Assembly (NCBI GenBank): GCA_043760535.1
Contig: JAYUOV010000349.1
Span: 1 to 22,262 of the forward strand
DNA length: 22,262 nucleotides
DNA from: JAZKFT01 sp043760535
GTDB taxonomy: Bacteria > Bacteroidota > Bacteroidia > Chitinophagales > Chitinophagaceae
Direction of reading: 5' to 3'
Shown in pieces: positions 15,543 to 22,262 of this stretch (the stretch's first letter is position 1; the number at the start of each line of letters is the position of its first letter). The notes under the pieces were generated by a model. It made no database searches. It was not told the origin of the DNA and saw nothing but the letters and a program-made list of their open reading frames with translations. Position numbers and translations under genes: made by a program.

Positions 15543-15550
15543 TACATTTG
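15543..15550 (+). promoter_or_regulatory. Candidate -7 box (TACATTTG) for alaS
   Basis: TACATTTG fits TAnnTTTG and matches the rimP -7 box exactly. No well-spaced -33 TTG is evident; the nearest is in the MITE right end, about 28 bases up. The leader would be near 75 bases. If real, the MITE inserted just upstream of, or within, the promoter. Confidence 0.4.
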
Positions 15551-15627
15551 TCATCGCTTAAAAACAGGCTAACAAATATAGCTGCCTTTTTTTCGCAATC
15601 ACAATTTTAGAAACGTACCGTTTTACC

Positions 15628-18234
15628 ATGATGACTTCCGCCGAAATACGCCAGACTTTCCTCGATTTTTTTAAAAGTAAAAACCACACCATTGTGCCAA
15701 GTGCACCAATCGTTATTAAAAACGACCCTACGCTGCTATTTACCAATGCAGGTATGAACCAGTTTAAAGATTATTTTTTGGCCAATAAACCGGCACCATA
15801 CCCAAGGGCGGTAGATACCCAAAAATGCCTGCGTGTAAGCGGCAAGCACAACGATTTGGAAGAAGTGGGCGTGGATACCTACCACCACACCATGTTCGAA
15901 ATGCTGGGCAACTGGAGTTTTGGCGATTATTTTAAAGCAGAGGCAATAGCCTGGAGCTGGGAGCTGCTCACAGAAATTTATAAAATACCCAAAGACAAAC
16001 TGTACATATCTGTTTTTGAAGGCGATGTAAATGAAAACCTACCTCCTAGCCTTATAGCATTAAAAGAATGGAAAAAACTGGTAGCCGAAGACCACATAGT
16101 TTTTGGTAATAAAAAAGACAATTTTTGGGAAATGGGCGAAACCGGGCCCTGCGGCCCCTGCAGCGAAATACATGTGGATATGCGGCCCGATGAAGAACGC
16201 CAGTTAGTACCCGGACGGGATTTGGTAAACAAAGACCACCCTAATGTGATTGAAATTTGGAACAATGTGTTTATGCAATACAACCGCCATAAAGATGGTA
16301 GCCTCCATTCTTTACCTGCACAACACGTGGATACCGGCATGGGCTTTGAAAGATTGGTACGAGTGATACAGGGAAAAACCAGCAATTACGATACCGATGT
16401 ATTTTCTGGCACCATTGCCGAAGTGGAAAAAATAAGTGGGAAAAAGTACGATTACAACGACACCAAACAGTCTGTTTCTTTCCGGGTAATAGCCGATCAT
16501 ATTCGGGCTATTTGTTTTTGTATTGCCGATGGGCAATTGCCATCTAGCACGGGTGCTGGCTATGTTATACGCCGCATCCTCCGCCGGGCGGTTCGCTATG
16601 CCTATTCTTACTTAGATGTAAAAGAACCGATGCTGTGCAAACTGGTTCCGTTACTGGCAAAACAGTTTGAGCATGTGTTTCCGGAATTGCAGGCACAGGT
16701 AGATTTTGTAAGCAAAGTGGTAATGGAGGAGGAGAATGGATTTTTGAGAACGCTGGAAGGTGGCTTAAAGCGTATGGACGAGTTGATGAAACAAAGTGAT
16801 AGCATCATCAATGGCGACAAGGCTTTTGAGTTATTCGACACCTACGGTTTTCCCATTGATCTTACTACATTAATAGCTGCTGAAAATAATTTAACCATAG
16901 ATGAAGAAGGATTTAAAGCTGCACTAATACAACAAAAAAACCGTAGCCGTGCTGCCACATCCATAGATGCAGGCGATTGGGTGGTTCTTAATAATGAAGC
17001 CATCAACCGTTTTGTGGGTTACGATAGTGTACAAACCCAAACCCAACTGATAAAATATCGTAAGGTTACTGCCAAGGGTCAGGATGGTTACCAGCTTGTT
17101 TTAGAAAACACACCTTTCTACGCCGAGAGCGGTGGGCAGGTAGGTGATACCGGAAAACTAATTTTTGAGGATGAAGAAATAGTTATTACCAACACAAAAA
17201 AAGACAATGACCTCATTATCCATTTTACCGACCGGATGCCTTCTAATACCGAAGCGGAAGTTTTGGCTACTGTGGACGTTAGCAAACGACAATTTACATC
17301 CGTACATCATAGTGCCACACACCTGCTACATGCGGCACTTCGCCAAGTACTGGGTAACCATGTAGCACAAAAGGGCAGCTTGGTAACTACCGACCAGCTC
17401 CGTTTTGATTTCAGCCATTTTTCCAAAGTAACCGACGAAGAAATTGGAGCCATTGAAAAATTGGTAAATGAAAAAATTCGGCAGAATATTCCGGTAGTTA
17501 TTAACGAACGGCCGAAAGAGGAGGCCCTGAAACTAGGAGCCATGGCCTTGTTTGGCGAAAAATATGGCGATGTGGTAAGGGTTGTTATTATTGACCCAGC
17601 TTATAGCGTAGAACTTTGCGGCGGCACCCATGTAGGTGCCACTGGCGAATTGGGTTTGTTTAAAATAAAACACGAAACTGCTGTGGCAGCAGGTGTAAGG
17701 CGTATAGAAGCTATAAGCGGATTGGCTGCTGAAACTTTTGTAAACAGCCATTTGCAAGAACTGCAAGCCGCCAAAATTTTACTAAAAAGCCCCAAAGATT
17801 TTACTAAAAGCCTAGAACAATTACAGCAGGAAAACAGCGATCTTAAAAAGCAATTTGACCGTTTAGAAGCCCGTCAGTTAATTGGTATCCGAAACGAATT
17901 ATTGGGCAAAACGATGCTGATAAATGGCATCGCTTTTATTGGAGATATAATTGAAATAAGCAATGCTGATGCCCTTAAAAAAATATGTAACGATTTTAAA
18001 AACGAGCTAACGGCACCTTATGCAGTAGTGCTTTGCGCTAACATTGGCGGCAAAGCCAGCGTAGCAGTTATGTACGATGAAGCTAGCACCCTTGATGCTG
18101 GTAAAACCATTAAAGAACAGATAGCCCCGCTAATAAAAGGTGGCGGCGGTGGCAGTAAAAGCCTTGCCACAGCAGGCGGACAAGAAATAGGAAATCTGCA
18201 GGCAGTTATTGAAAAGGTTAAGGGGTTGTTGTAA
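15628..18234 (+). CDS. alaS: Alanine--tRNA ligase
   Basis: An 868-residue cytoplasmic enzyme that charges tRNA-Ala. The class II core is at the N-terminus (IRQTFLDFFKSKNHTIVPSA, then NDPTLLFTNAGMNQFKDYF). The editing domain has H561-x3-H565 (HHSATHLLHAAL) and C664-x3-H668 (CGGTHV), so the zinc-type proofreading site is complete. A C-Ala domain ends with GGGGGSKSLATAGG. Starts at 15628 and 15631 (ATG ATG) are both possible. The plus-strand gene is followed 7 bases later by a long inverted repeat and then by the PDZ gene. Length and motif order are normal for the family. Confidence 0.98.
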   Translation: MMTSAEIRQTFLDFFKSKNHTIVPSAPIVIKNDPTLLFTNAGMNQFKDYFLANKPAPYPRAVDTQKCLRVSGKHNDLEEVGVDTYHHTMFEMLGNWSFGDYFKAEAIAWSWELLTEIYKIPKDKLYISVFEGDVNENLPPSLIALKEWKKLVAEDHIVFGNKKDNFWEMGETGPCGPCSEIHVDMRPDEERQLVPGRDLVNKDHPNVIEIWNNVFMQYNRHKDGSLHSLPAQHVDTGMGFERLVRVIQGKTSNYDTDVFSGTIAEVEKISGKKYDYNDTKQSVSFRVIADHIRAICFCIADGQLPSSTGAGYVIRRILRRAVRYAYSYLDVKEPMLCKLVPLLAKQFEHVFPELQAQVDFVSKVVMEEENGFLRTLEGGLKRMDELMKQSDSIINGDKAFELFDTYGFPIDLTTLIAAENNLTIDEEGFKAALIQQKNRSRAATSIDAGDWVVLNNEAINRFVGYDSVQTQTQLIKYRKVTAKGQDGYQLVLENTPFYAESGGQVGDTGKLIFEDEEIVITNTKKDNDLIIHFTDRMPSNTEAEVLATVDVSKRQFTSVHHSATHLLHAALRQVLGNHVAQKGSLVTTDQLRFDFSHFSKVTDEEIGAIEKLVNEKIRQNIPVVINERPKEEALKLGAMALFGEKYGDVVRVVIIDPAYSVELCGGTHVGATGELGLFKIKHETAVAAGVRRIEAISGLAAETFVNSHLQELQAAKILLKSPKDFTKSLEQLQQENSDLKKQFDRLEARQLIGIRNELLGKTMLINGIAFIGDIIEISNADALKKICNDFKNELTAPYAVVLCANIGGKASVAVMYDEASTLDAGKTIKEQIAPLIKGGGGGSKSLATAGGQEIGNLQAVIEKVKGLL

Positions 18235-18241
18235 ATGTCTG

Positions 18242-18337
18242 AACCAGGATTAATGCAAGATTATGCTGATTGGTTAGCTTTTAGATTGATAAGAAATCAG
18301 TCTTCCTCATCAGTTTAATCTTGCATTAATCCTGGTT
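18242..18337 (+). terminator. 29-bp near-perfect inverted repeat after alaS (terminator or MITE)
   Basis: AACCAGGATTAATGCAAGAT continuing to 18270 pairs with 18309-18337. Twenty-two outer base pairs are perfect, then two mismatches and five more pairs, around a 38-base loop. It begins 7 bases after the alaS stop and is followed by ATTTTCATTATTT. The stem is much longer than a usual intrinsic terminator, so it could be a small repeat element acting as one. Confidence 0.65.
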
Positions 18338-18387
18338 ATTTTCATTATTTATCTACGAAACATTTCGCAGATAAAATATTTTCCCTT

Positions 18388-18395
18388 TACCTTTG
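18388..18395 (+). promoter_or_regulatory. Candidate -7 box (TACCTTTG) for the PDZ protein gene
   Basis: TACCTTTG matches TAnnTTTG. A TTTCG about 21 bases upstream could serve as a weak -33. Transcription would begin near 18402, with a leader of roughly 17 bases. Confidence 0.5.
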
Positions 18396-18418
18396 GCTCA
18401 CCAAAAAAATAATTGACC

Positions 18419-19453
18419 ATGAAAAAGCAACTGTATAGTTTATTGGCCGTAGCCATGATGGCGGGTTTTACAGCACAGGCCCAGCCCGATGCAAAAGCAC
18501 CAAAAGCCAAAACCGAAAAGAAAGAAGTTACAATTAGTACCGACAGCCAGGATGATGGTGACGGCAAGAAGAGAATTGTAATTGAAAAGAAAATTAAAAA
18601 TGGCAAGCAAGAAAAAATGGTAATTGTAGTAGATGGCAAAACGGTAACCATCAACGGAAAGCCTGCAAAGGATTACAAAGGCAAAATGGAACTATTTGAA
18701 GACGGCGATTTTGATATACATCTTTCTCCACACATGACTACTAAAGGCAGAACGATGTTTCGGAATTTAAACACAACATATAGCAAAAAAGCGATGCTGG
18801 GTGTAGTAACGGAAAAAACAGATAATGGAGCTAAAGTAACCGAGATATCCAAAGAGAGTGCTGCTGCAAAAGCGGGTATTAAAGTAGGTGATATTATTAT
18901 GGGCATTAACAGCGATAAAATTAGCGAAGACAATACCCTAGTTAAACTAATAGGCAAATACAAGCCCGATGAAACTGTGGATGTAATGGTACTTAGGGAT
19001 GGCAAGGAAAAAAATCTAAATGCCAAACTAGGAAAGAATGATGTGCCTATTACCATGGCCTTTAACTGGAACAATGATGAACAGTATAATTTAAAAATGC
19101 CTGCCATGCCTCGCTATGCCGAAACGCCAAGGTTTTCTAGGGTTTATAACTATAGCGATGACAACTGGCAGCTTGGAAAGCTTAGCTCTAATAAACCAAA
19201 GTACGGCTTTAGCATAGCAGATAATGAGGATGGTGATGGAGTAAAAATTACCGGTATAAAAGAACAAAGCAATGCAGCCAAAGCCGGCCTTAAAGAAGGC
19301 GACTTTATTACAGAAGCCAATGGCAACAAAGTAAAAAACACCGACGAACTAAAAAAGCAGTTGGCAGAATTTAAAGATAAAAATGAAGTGCTTATGAAAG
19401 TGATACGGAATGGCAGCAGCCAAAGCATTACTGTAAAAGTGCCAAAAAAATAA
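18419..19453 (+). CDS. Secreted protein with two PDZ domains
   Basis: A 344-residue protein. I chose ATG 18419 (MKKQLYSLLAVAMMAGFTAQ) over the in-frame TTG at 18413 because it gives a clean signal peptide, cleaved after AQA or nearby. A Lys-rich linker follows. PDZ 1 lies at about 127-205 (MLGVVTEKTDNGAKVTEISK, then AAAKAGIKVGDIIMGINSDK). PDZ 2 lies at about 262-342 (VKITGIKEQSNAAKAGLKEG, then DFITEANGNKVKNTDELKKQ). Both carry the A-A-K-A-G-[IL]-K-x-G-D core found in HtrA-type domains, but no serine protease domain is present. It may act as a periplasmic scaffold or peptide-binding partner in envelope stress; that is inference. It has its own promoter-like box and a terminator hairpin downstream. 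Confidence 0.85.
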   Translation: MKKQLYSLLAVAMMAGFTAQAQPDAKAPKAKTEKKEVTISTDSQDDGDGKKRIVIEKKIKNGKQEKMVIVVDGKTVTINGKPAKDYKGKMELFEDGDFDIHLSPHMTTKGRTMFRNLNTTYSKKAMLGVVTEKTDNGAKVTEISKESAAAKAGIKVGDIIMGINSDKISEDNTLVKLIGKYKPDETVDVMVLRDGKEKNLNAKLGKNDVPITMAFNWNNDEQYNLKMPAMPRYAETPRFSRVYNYSDDNWQLGKLSSNKPKYGFSIADNEDGDGVKITGIKEQSNAAKAGLKEGDFITEANGNKVKNTDELKKQLAEFKDKNEVLMKVIRNGSSQSITVKVPKK

Positions 19454-19500
19454 AAACTGCAGATTTGTAAGATAGAAAAACAATTAAGCAGTACTGTACC

Positions 19501-19540
19501 AAAAATATTAACCCAGAGCCGAAGCCACTGGTTAATATTT
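19501..19540. terminator. Bidirectional terminator between the PDZ gene and the UreH-like gene
   Basis: AAATATTAACCCAG (19503-19516) pairs with CTGGTTAATATTT (19528-19540) with one bulged base. On the minus strand the loop region GGCTTCGGCT forms a TTCG tetraloop and five T follow (19505-19501). The strength is greater for the minus gene (19598-20299), but the stem lies 50 bases past the plus-strand PDZ stop and could serve both. Confidence 0.75.
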
Positions 19541-19597
19541 ATGGCACCTCATGGTAATATGGCAACAAATATACATACCTCATTATCCATTAAAACC

Positions 19598-20299
19598 CTA
19601 CCACCCCATAAACACCATCCCTGCCCCGCAAATAAAAATGGTGAGGCCGCCCAGGGCATGAACATGGCGTTGTAGCATTTCGGTTTTTAAAAAAGCGGTG
19701 CCGTAATAACCAAGTAGTACCATTAGCAACATGGTGGCCAATGTACACAGTGTATAAATAAAAATGAGTAGTAACATTACAACCCAACTGCTTTTTGCCG
19801 CCGGAAAATAAAGCAGCGGAATCATAGGCTCACAAGGGCCTAGCAGAAAAATAACAAACATTACCCACGGTGTAACCCGGTGCTTGTCTTTGGGCATTAC
19901 GGCTTGTCCATGCTTGTGTTCATATACATAAATTTCGCCATTTTTTTCCAGATCAAAATGTTTGTGTGTGTTGCTTTTATATGCACGGCACAAGCCCCAG
20001 ATGCCATACAGCAAACCAAAGCACAGCATTACCCAGCCAGCAATGCCACCACGTATTTCTTGCAGCCAACTTACTTTCGATAACGACCAGCCGATAGCCG
20101 CTCCACCAAGGCCCAGCAATACCGAACTACAAACATGGCCGCAGCCGCACACCATTGTCCACCAAATGGTTTTGCTCAAAGACCAGCCTCTCGATTTGCT
20201 GAGGGCAATAAAGGGTAGATAATGGTCGGGGCCTGTAACCGTATGCAGGCAGGCAATGGTAATCGCCGACAAGATCAATACCATTATTTCGTTGTGCAT
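19598..20299 (-). CDS. UreH/NicO-like membrane protein, probable nickel permease of the urease cluster
   Basis: A 233-residue protein with about six membrane helices, from ATG 20299. The first helix ends in HTVTGPDH (19-26), resembling the H-x4-D-H or H-A-x-T-G-P-D-H motif of NiCoT/UreH-type permeases. A second motif GCGH occurs at 52-55. The cytoplasmic or periplasmic loop at 105-142 is histidine-rich (H112, H114, H128, H130, H140), suited to metal binding. It lies downstream of ureG and ureD on the same strand, after a 518-base gap filled with repeats, which supports nickel delivery to urease. The TauE/SafE exporter-like fold is the alternative. A terminator follows at 19501-19540. Confidence 0.75.
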   Translation of the reverse strand: MHNEIMVLILSAITIACLHTVTGPDHYLPFIALSKSRGWSLSKTIWWTMVCGCGHVCSSVLLGLGGAAIGWSLSKVSWLQEIRGGIAGWVMLCFGLLYGIWGLCRAYKSNTHKHFDLEKNGEIYVYEHKHGQAVMPKDKHRVTPWVMFVIFLLGPCEPMIPLLYFPAAKSSWVVMLLLIFIYTLCTLATMLLMVLLGYYGTAFLKTEMLQRHVHALGGLTIFICGAGMVFMGW

Positions 20300-20324
20300 T
20301 GTTTTCGGGGTTTAGAGGTTTAGG

Positions 20325-20700
20325 GTTTACGAGTTCACATGTTTGCAAGTTTACGAGTTCACATATTCACAAGTTTACTAGTTCACAAGTTCACAAGTTT
20401 ACGAGTTCACATGTTTGCAAGTTTACGAGTTCACATGTTCACAAGTTTACGAGTTCACAAGTTCACAAGTTCACATGTTTGCAAGTTTACGAGTTCACAT
20501 GTTCGCAAGTTTACGAGTTCACAAGTTCACAAGTTTACGAGTTCACATGTTCACAAGTTTACGAGTTCACATGTTCGCAAGTTTACGAGTTCACATGTTC
20601 GCAAGTTTACGAGTTCACATATTCACAAGTTTACGATTTCACATGTTTGCAAGTTTACGAGTTCACATGTTCACAAGTTTACGATTTCACATGTTCACAA
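20325..20700. repeat. Octamer array: 47 units of 8 bp (GTTCACAA type) in 24-bp super-units
   Basis: The stretch parses completely into 47 consecutive 8-mers with no indel. Common forms are GTTCACAT, GTTCACAA, GTTCGCAA, GTTTGCAA and GTTTACGA. They are ordered mostly as triplets (GTTCACAT/GTTCACAA/GTTTACGA), with one 40-bp group where two extra units occur. The plus strand stays open in all three frames, giving spurious FTSSHVHK-like peptides, so I do not call a gene. It fills most of the gap between the UreH-like gene start and ureD. Confidence 0.95.
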
Positions 20701-20732
20701 GTTGTGTCATTCATGAATATTGATTTTTTTGC

Positions 20733-20837
20733 CCTATACCTTATGCTTTACGCCTTTCACCTTAAACCTTCAACCTTACACCTTTTACCTTTCACCTTAA
20801 ACCCTACAACTTTTACCCTACACCTTACACCGTATGC
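20733..20837. repeat. Heptamer array, 15 units (CTTTCAC/CTTAAAC type), running into the ureD 3' end
   Basis: Units CCTATAC, CTTATGC, TTTACGC, CTTTCAC, CTTAAAC, CTTCAAC, CTTACAC, CTTTTAC, CTTTCAC, CTTAAAC, CCTACAA, CTTTTAC, CCTACAC, CTTACAC and CGTATGC follow without a gap. The last three units hold the ureD stop codon and its final codons. Confidence 0.9.
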
Positions 20838-21606
20838 TCTCCACCTTTTCTGCTATCTGCTTTAAACACTCAAACAATTGCTCGGCTTTCTGGCCAAGTA
20901 TTCTTACAATTAATCCGTTTACCGCGGCGGCGGTAATGCCAAAATCTATTTCAGTTTGTTCATTCAAAAAACTATGTACAGTTTCAGTTAATGTTTTAAT
21001 ATTAGCCTGCTCATTTAGGTAAATAAAACTGGCCTGGTGGGTAAAGCCTTCGAGTTGCCCAATGGCATTTACATTGATTGTAGCCGGCATCATCAGGAGG
21101 TTTTCTTTTACCACCAGTTTATTACTCATAAACACTTCGGTAATGCTGTGGTACTTTGAAAAAAGGAATACTTCTCCATTCAGTTTTCGGCCACAGGTAA
21201 GTACTTCACCAAAAATAAGGCTACAGTTTTCGCTCAGGTAAAACCGGTTCTTGGTTACAAAAGATGATGCTTGATGTGGCACCGATGGATGTGGTAAAAA
21301 ACAAAAGTCGGCACCAGGTGCTATGTGTACTTCTATTTGCTGCGATGCACCCTGTTTCATATTGTACAGCCGCTGATAACTCTGCGTTTGCAGGTGTAGC
21401 GAACAACCCTGTTCCAGATCTATTTTCAATTGGTATGCATCACCATCTAACACCCCAGGAGACGAGCTCATAAGCATCAGCCGGAGGGTTTTATCTTTTT
21501 TATCCTCGCTTATATTGGCCACTTTAAACGGCGTAGTAAAAAAGGATTTTTTCAAATACGTAAGGCCATCCCGCAGTGCTGTTTCTATGTGTAGTGATGC
21601 TATCAT
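20818..21606 (-). CDS. ureD: Urease accessory protein UreD (UreH)
   Basis: A 262-residue protein acting with UreF and UreG to insert nickel into urease. I chose the ATG at 21604-21606 because it forms an ATGA overlap with the ureG stop; a TTG two codons earlier is less likely. Family segments are LMLMSSSPGVLDGDAYQLKI (the S-P-G-x-x-x-G-D-x-x-x-x-x-x element), LQTQSYQRLYNMKQGASQQI (the T-Q-x-x-x-K/R-x-Y region), FCFLPHPSVPHQASSFVTKN and LIFGEVLTCGRK. The C-terminal residues IRCKV and the TAG stop come from a heptamer repeat array, so the original end may have been lost or replaced. Translational coupling to ureG is likely. Confidence 0.92.
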   Translation of the reverse strand: MIASLHIETALRDGLTYLKKSFFTTPFKVANISEDKKDKTLRLMLMSSSPGVLDGDAYQLKIDLEQGCSLHLQTQSYQRLYNMKQGASQQIEVHIAPGADFCFLPHPSVPHQASSFVTKNRFYLSENCSLIFGEVLTCGRKLNGEVFLFSKYHSITEVFMSNKLVVKENLLMMPATINVNAIGQLEGFTHQASFIYLNEQANIKTLTETVHSFLNEQTEIDFGITAAAVNGLIVRILGQKAEQLFECLKQIAEKVESIRCKV

Positions 21607-22241
21607 CTCCAAAGTTTTGGTTCGTCAACTGCTTCTATGAGGGCGAATTTTTTTATCCATCCGATAACACTTTCCAAGCCTTCAAGACTCATCAGGTTGG
21701 TAAACACAAATGGATTGCCTTTACGCATTTTCCGGGCATCGTGTTCCATCACTTCCAGGCTGGCATTAACGTAGGGTGCCAGGTCTATTTTATTAATCAC
21801 CAGCAGGTCGCTGCGGGTAATGCCGGGGCCGCCCTTGCGGGGAATTTTATCACCTTCGGCCACATCAATAACAAAGATGGTAACATCGGCCAAATCGGGG
21901 CTAAAGGTGGCCGACAAATTATCGCCGCCACTCTCAATAAAAATAATGTCAACATCAGGAAAACGGACGGACATTTCTTCCACGGCTTCCAGGTTCATGC
22001 TGGCATCTTCACGTATGGCCGTATGCGGACAGCCTCCGGTTTCCACCCCAATAATTCTTTCGGCTGGCAGCAAACTGTTGTGCGTAAGAAACTCCGCATC
22101 CTCTTTTGTATAAATATCGTTGGTAATAACGGCCAGGCTGTAATCCTTGCTCATGCTGCGGCTCAGCCTTTCTATCAAAGCCGTTTTGCCAGAGCCCACC
22201 GGGCCGGCTACGCCTATTTTTATGTATGTTCTTTCGGGCAC
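21603..22241 (-). CDS. ureG: Urease accessory GTPase UreG
   Basis: A 212-residue SIMIBI-class GTPase that powers nickel delivery to urease. Walker A is GPVGSGKT at 13-20, followed by a GVETGGCPH segment ending in the nickel-binding C71-P-H73, ESGGDNL at 103-109 and the base-specific NKID at 150-153. The start is GTG at 22241: the codon just before it is an in-frame TAA and no ATG lies between it and Walker A, so GTG is the only reasonable start. It is the first gene seen of the cluster; ureABCEF would lie beyond the right edge. The stop overlaps the ureD start by four bases. Confidence 0.96.
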   Translation of the reverse strand: MPERTYIKIGVAGPVGSGKTALIERLSRSMSKDYSLAVITNDIYTKEDAEFLTHNSLLPAERIIGVETGGCPHTAIREDASMNLEAVEEMSVRFPDVDIIFIESGGDNLSATFSPDLADVTIFVIDVAEGDKIPRKGGPGITRSDLLVINKIDLAPYVNASLEVMEHDARKMRKGNPFVFTNLMSLEGLESVIGWIKKFALIEAVDEPKLWR

Positions 22242-22262
22242 TTAAATAGTTTTTTGTTTAAT

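Noticed and set aside
20325..20700. Possible CRISPR array
   Set aside because: Units are 8 bp and directly adjacent, with no unique spacers and no cas genes nearby.
20299..20865. Three long overlapping forward frames (188, 125 and 102 codons) encoding FTSSHVHK-like repeats
   Set aside because: They arise because an 8-bp/24-bp tandem array without stops is open in all three frames. Codon content has no independent support and the peptides are nearly identical across frames.

Overview
The window reads as a chromosomal segment of a Bacteroidota bacterium, most likely close to the Chitinophagaceae. The grounds are the family make-up (a DUF5606 protein, a DUF2281 protein, a long repeat-rich IF-2, a PIF1-type helicase with HRDC and HTH_40 domains, a TTG-started M23 peptidase of the KIKYFYNTHTLRYEKLE type), promoter-like TAnnTTTG boxes, and weak Shine-Dalgarno signals. 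Genus or species cannot be fixed from the sequence alone.

Layout, left to right. 1-405: 5' part of a LutC/LUD-domain gene (minus). 406-1385: intergenic DNA, an inverted-repeat element (870-1110) and a truncated, frameshifted Uma2-family endonuclease relic. 1382-3904: PIF1-like helicase (minus). 3970-4391: a second inverted-repeat element of the same family, carrying a protein relic. 4484-9538: the translation/transcription operon rimP-nusA-infB (minus), with a promoter and 5'-UTR hairpin before rimP and an intrinsic terminator after infB. 9539-10381: a graveyard of broken coding fragments, including an IS1634-like transposase N-terminus. 10382-12121: M3 oligoendopeptidase (minus). 12460-12990: DUF5606 gene. 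13287-13895: YciO/Sua5-type gene. 14024-14995: M23 membrane peptidase. 15067-15270: solitary DUF2281 (VapB-like) gene. 15391-15514: a short MITE-like element with terminal inverted repeats and a 9-bp target duplication. 15628-18234: alaS (plus). 18419-19453: secreted protein with two PDZ domains (plus). 19598-22241 (minus): end of a urease accessory cluster, with ureG and ureD overlapping by 4 bp, followed after a repeat-filled gap by a UreH/NicO-like membrane protein, a plausible nickel permease. The structural urease genes would lie beyond the right edge.

The most striking pattern is in the spacers. At least six intergenic stretches consist of degenerate 7-bp units kept largely in register (421-466, 7689-7730, 7742-7769, 13015-13091, 13169-13203, 20733-20837). 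One 376-bp stretch is exactly 47 consecutive 8-bp units organised mostly as 24-bp triplets (20325-20700). The arrays differ in consensus but share the period, as if one process makes or spreads heptamer DNA in this genome. One array runs into the 3' end of ureD and supplies its last codons and stop. Together with the inverted-repeat elements and pseudogene fragments, this points to active turnover of non-coding DNA around a stable housekeeping core. I see no convincing new multi-gene defence or metabolic system; the novelty, if any, lies in the repeats and small elements.
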